Source of the DNA: Candidatus Omnitrophota bacterium
Lineage (GTDB): Bacteria > Omnitrophota > Gorgyraeia > 1-14-0-20-64-10
Reading direction: 5' to 3'
NCBI GenBank assembly: GCA_023248095.1
Contig: JAHFFF010000008.1
Coordinates: forward strand, 1-18,828
DNA length: 18,828 nucleotides
The position numbers and the translations under genes are program-made. The notes beneath the pieces were generated by a model, which was not told the DNA's origin, searched no databases, and saw only the letters and a list, made by a program, of their open reading frames with translations. Below are positions 8,055 to 14,076 of this stretch, one piece after another (position 1 is the first letter of the stretch; the number at the start of each line of letters is the position of its first letter).

Positions 8055-9076
8055 GAGAAGAGGTCGGTCAACAGCTCCTCCCGGCCTGGAAACGGAGCGC
8101 TTCGGGCCGCTTGGACAGCTCGATCCACCCTCTGCTGAACCTCATCCTGAACGGCGCGCAGATCGCCTTCTGAAAAACCGTTCCTGCGAAGAAGCTTCTC
8201 ATATCGGAGAAGGGGGTCCAGTCGTTCCAGCTCCTCGGGGGTAGGGCGCCGACGGTAACCTTTGTCGAAATCCTCATTCGGGCCGACGTGTTCCAGGAAG
8301 CGGTAATAGGTTAGGTGAAGAAAACCAGGCATTCCATCCGATTCCATACGCTGCAACAGCTCCCGGGCCTTCTGCACCACCCCGACCACGTCCGAACCAT
8401 CGCCACTCGCCACCTGACACCGGAAACCAGAGACCGCCTCCGGTATGGAGCGAAAACCCTGCCGATGACTCGTCGGGGTATGGATCGCCAATCCATTGTC
8501 CTCGCAGACAAATAAAATCTTCAGGCGGTGAAGAGAGGCAAAGTTCAGACTTTCCCAGAAGACCCCCTCCTCCAACGCCCCATCGCCGAAGAAGGCCACC
8601 ACAGGACTTGATTTGTCCTGGTATCGATGGGCCAGCGCCATTCCGACCGCTACGGGGAGGGTGGTTGCCACGACGGCCGAGGTGGCCATGAGACCCTTCT
8701 CCGGATTGCACAGGTGCATCGATCCAGACTTGCCCTTGCCCGGACCTGTCAACTTCCCGTACAGCTCGGCAAAGAAGCCATCGACATCCCCGGTCAGGGC
8801 GAGGTAGAGAGAGTGATTCCGGTAGGTCCCGAATGCTGCTGTGCCGGCGGGGAGGGTGTGGCAGACCCCAATGGGAATCGCCTCCCCGCCCACCCCAAGA
8901 TGAACCGGCGTCTTCATCTCGTCCTTGCCGTATTCCTGCCGGATCCGAGTTTCCGCCCAACGGGTCAGGAACAGCTCCTTGTAAAGCTGCAACGCCTCTT
9001 CCCGAGGGAAAGAGAGCTCTTCCTCAGAGGGCTTAACCTGCTTACTGGAAATAGGATTGGACGACTTCTGCAGCAT
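8051..9076 (-). CDS. thiamine diphosphate-dependent E1 component, alpha subunit
   Basis: Alpha subunit (341 residues) of the E1 enzyme whose beta subunit follows with an ATGA overlap. The TPP/Mg motif is FGDGALEEG (GDG at 164-166), followed 27 residues later by Asn194 in CEDNG. TYRNHSLYLA (84-93) and KGKSGSMH (114-121) match the conserved E1 alpha active-site loops. In this family alpha and beta form an alpha2beta2 tetramer that decarboxylates a 2-oxo acid and transfers the acyl or hydroxyalkyl group. The open frame runs up to 9169, but the extension is wholly inside the preceding gene and has no family similarity. ATG at 9074-9076 is chosen because AGGA lies eight bases upstream. Even so it overlaps the end of the DegT-type gene by 35 bases, an unusually long overlap that implies tight coupling. 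Substrate and acceptor are not known. Confidence 0.92.
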   Translation of the reverse strand: MLQKSSNPISSKQVKPSEEELSFPREEALQLYKELFLTRWAETRIRQEYGKDEMKTPVHLGVGGEAIPIGVCHTLPAGTAAFGTYRNHSLYLALTGDVDGFFAELYGKLTGPGKGKSGSMHLCNPEKGLMATSAVVATTLPVAVGMALAHRYQDKSSPVVAFFGDGALEEGVFWESLNFASLHRLKILFVCEDNGLAIHTPTSHRQGFRSIPEAVSGFRCQVASGDGSDVVGVVQKARELLQRMESDGMPGFLHLTYYRFLEHVGPNEDFDKGYRRRPTPEELERLDPLLRYEKLLRRNGFSEGDLRAVQDEVQQRVDRAVQAARSAPFPGREELLTDLFS

Positions 9077-10202
9077 ACTCGATATCCTGCTCCGTGAGAT
9101 ACTGGTGCACCCCAAAGTGGAGACCGGTCCGCCCAATCTGTTCCGCCACGGGGAAACTGCCGGGTGCATAGCCTAGAAACTTGAAGCAGTTGTGCTGAAC
9201 CGGCAGTGAACCGAACAGGGTCTTGCACTGAATCCCTCGGCTTTCCAGGTGCCGATACAATCCATCCACCGATGCATCCGGATCCCGAAGGAGTAAGGGA
9301 AAGGCATGCGGGCAGGTCACCTCCCCAGGTCCATCCGGGTAGAGGATCAGCCGGTCCTGAAGCGGCTCCAACAGTTCCCAGAGTCGCTGTAGGTGACGCC
9401 GTCGAACTGCGAACGTCTGATCGAAATTCTCCAAACCCTCCAACCCGATTGCCGCCTCCAGGTCGTTCATCTTGGAGTTGAAACCAACCCGGTCAAAGTG
9501 GAAGTACAGCTGTCCTCCCCGTCGGCCGTGGCTGCGAACCGATCGGCACAACGATGCCAACTCCGGATCGCTGGCTGAGATCATTCCCCCCTCTCCGCTG
9601 CAGATGATGTGGGCAGCGTAGAAGCTGAAGAGTCCCAGATCGCCGAAGGAACCCACCACCTTTCCATTCAAGGTGGCCCCGTGCGCCTCGCAGCAATCCT
9701 CAATCACCCTCAGCTGCTGCCTCCGTGCAATCTGCAGGATTCGATCCATCTTGCACGGTTTTCCCATCGTGTGCACCACCTGGATTGCACGGGTGCGCGG
9801 GGTAATGGCCGCTTCGATCTTTTCCGGATCGATGTTGAGTGTTTCAAGCTCCACATCAACGAATTTGGGCGTTAGCCCGGCCGCCAGGATGCAGTTGCCT
9901 GTTGCCACGAATGCGAGCGCTGGGGTGATCACTTCATCCCCCCGCTGCGCCCCTAGATCCAGCAGCGTCGCCGCAGCCACAATCCCGGCATCCGTACCGG
10001 AACTGGTTGCCACCGCAGACCGGTAACCGAACTTCCGCGCGAAAAGCTCCTCGAAGCGCTGAACGTTCGGCCCCTCAGAAACCCAGTTTCGGTCTAAGGC
10101 CTGTTGCAACAGCTGGCGCCCCAGCGATCCGACCTGAATATGCCCGAAGGTGATCCGATACGATGGGCTGGAAGGTGCCGACACGGCGGCAGTTGGACTC
10201 AT
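9042..10202 (-). CDS. DegT/DnrJ/EryC1-fold PLP enzyme with His in place of the catalytic Lys (ColD/RfbH-like 3-dehydratase)
   Basis: Fold type I PLP enzyme of the sugar aminotransferase family, 386 residues. SSGTDAG (67-73) binds the phosphate, Asp169 in VIEDCCEAHGA pairs with the pyridine nitrogen, and the cofactor lysine segment reads LFSFYAAHIICSGEGG. At the position where aminotransferases have Lys, this protein has His198, as in RfbH/E1 (CDP-4-keto-6-deoxyglucose 3-dehydratase) and ColD (GDP-4-keto-6-deoxymannose 3-dehydratase). Those enzymes use PMP and a histidine to remove the C3 hydroxyl, giving a 3,6-dideoxy-4-keto sugar. The length is near ColD (about 388) rather than RfbH (about 435), and no RfbI/DdhD-type reductase is present, so a ColD-like mode is the better guess. 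An open extension to 10424 lies inside the upstream gene. The ATG at 10200-10202 overlaps its TGA as ATGA and has an AGGGGAG site nine bases before. Confidence 0.9.
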   Translation of the reverse strand: MSPTAAVSAPSSPSYRITFGHIQVGSLGRQLLQQALDRNWVSEGPNVQRFEELFARKFGYRSAVATSSGTDAGIVAAATLLDLGAQRGDEVITPALAFVATGNCILAAGLTPKFVDVELETLNIDPEKIEAAITPRTRAIQVVHTMGKPCKMDRILQIARRQQLRVIEDCCEAHGATLNGKVVGSFGDLGLFSFYAAHIICSGEGGMISASDPELASLCRSVRSHGRRGGQLYFHFDRVGFNSKMNDLEAAIGLEGLENFDQTFAVRRRHLQRLWELLEPLQDRLILYPDGPGEVTCPHAFPLLLRDPDASVDGLYRHLESRGIQCKTLFGSLPVQHNCFKFLGYAPGSFPVAEQIGRTGLHFGVHQYLTEQDIEYAAEVVQSYFQ

Positions 10203-11608
10203 GATGTGCGACTCCCCTGGTGGATGCTTGCGACTTCTGAATCGTACGACTCCAAAACGGACGCCGCCTGTTGATAAGTGGCCGGCAGGCCGATGTCGAG
10301 CATCCGCCCACTCGAAAGGAACGCCCCTGTTTTGCGCCCTCTTAGAAGCACGGACAAGTTGGCCTCCAAGCTGTAGGAACCCACCGGCCAGAAGGAGAGC
10401 ATCTTCCGATCTAACACATAACACCCGGCATTCACCCAGCCGTCCTGAACCGTTTCGCGCGTCTCAAAATTGAGGATTTCTCCGAGAGGGCCGATCCTCC
10501 ATACCCCTTTCTTCAGCGCCTGACCTTCCACCCGTTCCGCCTTGACTGCCACGACTGTAAACTCCCTCGCCCTTCCGGCATGCTCCTCAAGAACGGGGCG
10601 AAGAGGTTGTTGAACCCAGGTATCTCCGTTGAGTGCCACCAGGGTGTCCGAGGCCACGTGGTCGGCTGCATGTCGCAGCGCCCCACCGGTCCCGAGCGGC
10701 TCCGGCTCCACCAGAAGCTCCACAAAGGGCAGATCCATGGAATAGACGGACAGAAACTCCTCAAATTTCTCGGGCAGGTAGTGCGCCGCCAGCACGATAC
10801 GACCAAATCCTTCACGTTGCAGACGGTGGATCAGCCTCAAGAGAAACGGCTCCCCCCCGATTTTCAGGAGGGGCTTCGGAACATCCGATGTCAACGTCCC
10901 CAAACGGGTTCCCCGCCCTCCACAAAGAATCACGACATCTGTCATGCTGGGATTCAGGTCCCGTGCGACCGGCGCATCCGGCACAAACCAGTCCCGCAAT
11001 CCATCCCGTGAGAAGGCGCTTGGGTCGCTGGGCAACCGAATGAGCTTTGAATCTGTGATCCCAAGGGATGACAACCCCTCTGCCATGGCCCCAGGTAACC
11101 CTCCTGCTGCCACAATGACTCGGTCAAAACTCATGCCCCGGACTTCACGGACAGACTGTACTGGAAGGTTAAAGAAGGTTGGGCGAAGATCACGCTCCCC
11201 TACGACCCCCACCAGTGTGAGTCCCGCCTCCTGTATCGTCAGGTAAGAGATCTCAGCCAATTCTCCCGTGCCGACCAGTAAGATCCGCCGAACACCCCGG
11301 GCTGCCAGGCCCATCAGCTGTTCCGACAGAAAGCGCCTTGCATCCCGGTAATATTGGAAGGAATAGCTCAGATACTCTTCGATGAGCCGGCCCTTCTCCA
11401 TCAAACCGGAAGGGGTAACCTGGTACTGGATCCTCTTCCTCTCCTCAACCGTAACCCGGATGAGCCCTCGGGTGGAGAGCTGGTGCAACCGCGGATTAAT
11501 CAGGCCCAGCGCAAGACCAGTCCGCTTCCCCAGATCCCGTTGGGTCTGCCGCGGATTCTGTGAAAGCTCATGCAGGAGTTGCAAGTCCCTGTAGTGGTCT
11601 ATCTTCAC
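10199..11608 (-). CDS. fusion: MarR_EPS-like winged helix, Rossmann-like domain and sugar-1-phosphate nucleotidyltransferase
   Basis: Three-part protein of 469 residues. Residues about 5-95 form a winged helix closely resembling EPS-associated MarR-family regulators (LQLLHELSQNP, then TQRDLGKRTGLALGLINPRL as helix-turn-helix, wing RKRIQYQVTPSG, dimer helix to about 95). Residues about 105-195 form a Rossmann-like domain with VGTGELAE as putative nucleotide loop. Residues about 223-455 are a full nucleotidyltransferase: LCGGRGTRLGTLTSDVPKPLL, EPLGTGGA (303-310), NGDTWV with the metal-binding Asp, and DIGLPATYQQA near the end. The last domain is closest to HddC-like guanylyltransferases, which charge heptose 1-phosphate with GMP. 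It is the first gene after the only promoter-bearing gap, with a palindrome over the predicted transcription start. Starts at GTG (11606-11608) without a visible Shine-Dalgarno, on a leader of only about 14 bases. Autorepression by the N-terminal domain is inferred. Confidence 0.88.
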   Translation of the reverse strand: MKIDHYRDLQLLHELSQNPRQTQRDLGKRTGLALGLINPRLHQLSTRGLIRVTVEERKRIQYQVTPSGLMEKGRLIEEYLSYSFQYYRDARRFLSEQLMGLAARGVRRILLVGTGELAEISYLTIQEAGLTLVGVVGERDLRPTFFNLPVQSVREVRGMSFDRVIVAAGGLPGAMAEGLSSLGITDSKLIRLPSDPSAFSRDGLRDWFVPDAPVARDLNPSMTDVVILCGGRGTRLGTLTSDVPKPLLKIGGEPFLLRLIHRLQREGFGRIVLAAHYLPEKFEEFLSVYSMDLPFVELLVEPEPLGTGGALRHAADHVASDTLVALNGDTWVQQPLRPVLEEHAGRAREFTVVAVKAERVEGQALKKGVWRIGPLGEILNFETRETVQDGWVNAGCYVLDRKMLSFWPVGSYSLEANLSVLLRGRKTGAFLSSGRMLDIGLPATYQQAASVLESYDSEVASIHQGSRTS

Positions 11609-11612
11609 GGGG

Positions 11613-11629
11613 TGTTCACGCCATGAACA
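11613..11629. promoter_or_regulatory. candidate operator palindrome over the transcription start
   Basis: The sequence TGTTCACGCCATGAACA is a perfect inverted repeat with six-base arms (TGTTCA and TGAACA) and a five-base centre, so the half-sites are 11 bp apart, one helical turn, as expected for a dimeric winged-helix protein. It lies just downstream of the -10 box and covers the predicted +1, where a bound repressor would block RNA polymerase. The gene immediately downstream encodes a MarR_EPS-like DNA-binding domain, which is the obvious candidate ligand. A shorter palindrome, TTCAGTGAA, lies at 11682-11690 at the end of the upstream gene and may be chance. Confidence 0.6.
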
Positions 11630-11656
11630 TTATCTAGGTTTCATTCTTTGTGTCAA
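11629..11656 (-). promoter_or_regulatory. sigma70-like promoter of the nucleotidyltransferase-led operon
   Basis: On the minus strand a perfect -35 box TTGACA (plus 11651-11656) is followed after 16 bases by GATAAT (plus 11629-11634), which matches five of six -10 bases. The predicted transcription start is near 11622, inside the operator palindrome and about 14 bases from the GTG start codon. The 74-base gap 11609-11682 is AT-richer than its surroundings and is the longest non-coding stretch in the window. No terminator hairpin with a T run is visible after the upstream gene, so read-through from it remains possible. Confidence 0.7.
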
Positions 11657-11682
11657 TCTGAAAAACGACAGAGGAATGGGGT

Positions 11683-13245
11683 TCAGTGAAAGACGGGCTC
11701 CTCCACGTTCTGGCGAACTTCGAAGGTGAGGCGGGGGGTTTCCGGTAAGCGGATCCTCTTGTTCAACACCGCTTCCAGATCGAACTCCAGCCATTTCTCC
11801 CATTCGGCGACATTTCGTTTCTTGCGAAATCTCTCAAAAAAGATGATCAGGAAGGTGGTGAAAAGATCCCGCAGTGTATGGAGGTTGCGCAACCGTTTGA
11901 ACTGCTTGATCACGGCACCCGGACGAAAATAAAATTTCCGAAAGGCGGTCCTCTCGAAGCGGAGGATCTGCTCGGCACTCAAATGGTTCAGCCGGAAGAC
12001 CAACTCGTTTTGCCCGTAGCGGCTGAACTCCTCGTGCAGGAGCCGACCCTCCGCCTTGAATTGTTTGAACATCTGGGTGCCGGGATAAGGGGTCATGATG
12101 GCCAACTGGAACAGATCGAGGTCCAAATCGATGGCAAACTGGAGGGTTTCTTCCATGGTCTCTTTCGTCTCGTCCAGATGTCCAATGATGAAGGAGCCGC
12201 GCACCTCAATGTTGACCTTGTGGGCCAATGCCACGGTGCGTTGATAGACCTCGTGCTGGATCGGTTTCCCGATGGCCTCCATCAGGGTGCGGCTGCCGGA
12301 TTCGATGCCGATCAAGACCTGGTGGCAGCCGGCCTCGGAAAGCATCCGCGCGGTTTCCTCGTTGAACATGTCCCCGCGCACGTAGCAGATCCAACTTAAA
12401 TCCACCCTTTCTTCGACCATGCGGCGACAGAATTCTTTAACCATGCGCCGGTTGGCGGTAAAGGTGTCATCGTAGAAGTAGATCTGTTTCACGCCATATT
12501 CGTAACGCAATGTCTTGAGAAGCTCCATCAGCTTGTCGACGCTCCGAGAGCGGAGGGTCGTGTTGGCGGAGTTACAGAAGGTGCACTTACCTGGACAGCC
12601 GCGCGTCATCAGGACATTCATCGCCGGCAGGGCCTTATAACTGGAGACGGGTGGGAAATAATCATCGAAGTCGATGAGGTGATAGGAGGGGAGGGGATAG
12701 CGATCGAGATCCATCTCCACCGGCCGCGGCCGATTGTGCTGGACGGTCTCCCCCAGCCGGTAGCTGAGGCCGTCGATCTTCTCCCATGGCATGCCCTCAA
12801 CGACCTCTGTCATGACCCTTTCGCCGTCGCCGCGGCAGACGCCGTCGATGCTGGGATTCTGCAGCATCTCTTCGGGATGAGCTTCGGAGTGCACCCCACC
12901 CACGATGACGATCGTGTCGGGAACCTCCTCCTTGGAGATCTGAGCAATGAAATTGGCCGGCACGTAATGGGAACTCAGCACGGAGATCCCCACGAAGCGG
13001 GGGCGAAGTCGCCGGACGATGGAGCGGAAGCGATCGGGGCCAATCTCACGAGCGTGGCAATCCACCACGTGGACCTCGAAGCCCTTCTCCTCCAGACAAG
13101 AGGCGATGGATAACACGCCCAGGGGAGGCAGCATCCTTTGCAGCCTTCCCCGGAATCCAAGCACGACCCATGGGGGATAGACGAGCAGAACGTCGGCCCT
13201 CTCTTTTCGGGGCTCCCAAGTGATGACGTTTTTGCGAAAGGCCAT
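11683..13245 (-). CDS. B12-binding-domain radical SAM protein
   Basis: Radical SAM enzyme of 520 residues. The N-terminal cobalamin-binding-like domain (about 17-150) starts with VLLVYPPW and PPLGVLSIASCLEEKG and contains VIVGGVHSEAHPEE and GVCRGDGE, the usual landmarks of this class. Cluster cysteines are 217, 221 and 224 in TRGCPGKCTFCNS. Later barrel motifs IYFYDDTFTANRR, VLIGIESGSRTL and GSFIIGHLDET are intact, and MTPYPGTQ is the standard late-strand motif. The C-terminus after about 430 is basic, with a hydrophobic stretch LFTTFLIIFF that could sit at the membrane. It starts at ATG 13243-13245, nine bases after the methyltransferase stop, with only a distant AAGGGG. It ends the upstream block, directly before the promoter gap. 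Relatives modify lipids, hopanoids and sugars; which applies here is unknown. Confidence 0.88.
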   Translation of the reverse strand: MAFRKNVITWEPRKERADVLLVYPPWVVLGFRGRLQRMLPPLGVLSIASCLEEKGFEVHVVDCHAREIGPDRFRSIVRRLRPRFVGISVLSSHYVPANFIAQISKEEVPDTIVIVGGVHSEAHPEEMLQNPSIDGVCRGDGERVMTEVVEGMPWEKIDGLSYRLGETVQHNRPRPVEMDLDRYPLPSYHLIDFDDYFPPVSSYKALPAMNVLMTRGCPGKCTFCNSANTTLRSRSVDKLMELLKTLRYEYGVKQIYFYDDTFTANRRMVKEFCRRMVEERVDLSWICYVRGDMFNEETARMLSEAGCHQVLIGIESGSRTLMEAIGKPIQHEVYQRTVALAHKVNIEVRGSFIIGHLDETKETMEETLQFAIDLDLDLFQLAIMTPYPGTQMFKQFKAEGRLLHEEFSRYGQNELVFRLNHLSAEQILRFERTAFRKFYFRPGAVIKQFKRLRNLHTLRDLFTTFLIIFFERFRKKRNVAEWEKWLEFDLEAVLNKRIRLPETPRLTFEVRQNVEEPVFH

Positions 13246-13254
13246 GGGCGTCAG

Positions 13255-14070
13255 CTACCCCTTGGTCAGATCAAAATAGACCATCGCCCCCATGAACCGG
13301 TCCAACATCCAATGGACTGGACGTGGGATGAGGTGCCCAACCGGCAGGAACCGCTTGGGGAAGTAATGCACCTCGGCGCCCCGAACGGTAAACCCCGCTT
13401 CGAGCAAGAGAGCGCGCCATGCCTGGGTGGTCTTTCCAATCCCAAGAGGATTGCCCGCCCCATCGTATTGCCGAATGAAGTCATCCACATCCTTTGCTCG
13501 TCCGAGATCGGAGCCAGGACGGTGCACGCTGATAACCCGCAGGAGGGCCTGCGTGAGGTTGAAGAACCGCGGCCTCAGTAGGATTCCCTTGCGGTACAGG
13601 CTGATCTTCGCACACCCCCCCGCCCGAAGAACCCGGCAGCACTCTCGGATGCCCTGCAGCACGTGTGGCGTATGATGGAGAACCCCGGAAGCCACCACCA
13701 CATCAAACGTACCGTCAGCAAAGGGCAAGGATTCCACGTTTGCCTCCCGAACCTCGGCCTCGACCCCCCGAGCGGCGGCGTATTGACGGGTCAGCTCAAC
13801 GGCTCGCGGCGTCAAATCCACCGCATGGACCTGGGAACCCCCCAATGCATAGTTCACCGTCATCCACCCCGGGCCACAGCCCACATCCAGGAGCCCCTTG
13901 CCTGGGAAGGCATCAAACCCCCAAAACCGCAAGGCAAAGCGCTCAACCTCTTCGCGTCGAACCTGCTCCAATTTCCTGAAGAATTCCTCGGAACCTACAT
14001 CGGCCCGCTCAAGACTGAATAGGGGCTGTTCTTGCCAGTACCGCTTAACCTCTTCCAGGGTCGCAGTCAT
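13255..14070 (-). CDS. class I SAM-dependent methyltransferase
   Basis: Methyltransferase of 271 residues with the Methyltransf_11-type Rossmann fold. Motif I is LLDVGCGPGWMT (about 60-71), the acidic residue after strand 2 is in HAVDLTPRAVELT, motif II-like VESLPFADGTFDVVVASGVLHHTPH (112-136) is intact, and LRAGG follows. An N-terminal helical cap (YWQEQPLFSLERADVGSEEFF) resembles small-molecule methyltransferases. The C-terminal 80 residues are basic and aromatic. It begins at ATG 14068-14070, six bases after the stop of the heparinase-like gene, and ends nine bases before the radical SAM start, so it is part of the same transcript. The ribosome site is weak, suggesting translational coupling. 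Methylation of a sugar hydroxyl or carboxyl group is the likely role in this cluster, by context only. Confidence 0.88.
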   Translation of the reverse strand: MTATLEEVKRYWQEQPLFSLERADVGSEEFFRKLEQVRREEVERFALRFWGFDAFPGKGLLDVGCGPGWMTVNYALGGSQVHAVDLTPRAVELTRQYAAARGVEAEVREANVESLPFADGTFDVVVASGVLHHTPHVLQGIRECCRVLRAGGCAKISLYRKGILLRPRFFNLTQALLRVISVHRPGSDLGRAKDVDDFIRQYDGAGNPLGIGKTTQAWRALLLEAGFTVRGAEVHYFPKRFLPVGHLIPRPVHWMLDRFMGAMVYFDLTKG

Positions 14071-14076
14071 GGTCGG

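Noticed and set aside
7002..9076. Housekeeping pyruvate dehydrogenase or acetoin dehydrogenase operon
   Set aside because: No E2, E3 or lipoate-related gene is present, and both flanks are nucleotide-sugar genes with overlapping junctions.
9077..9169. N-terminal extension of the E1 alpha frame
   Set aside because: Non-conserved residues inside the DegT-type gene; the ATG at 9076 has an AGGA site at proper spacing.
10203..10424. N-terminal extension of the DegT-type frame
   Set aside because: It overlaps the nucleotidyltransferase coding end, has no family similarity, and ATG 10202 has both an ATGA overlap and a good ribosome site.
11609..11682. Rho-independent terminator after the radical SAM gene at 11683-13245
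   Set aside because: No GC-rich hairpin followed by a T run is visible; the palindrome in the gap lies downstream of the -10 box and suits an operator better.
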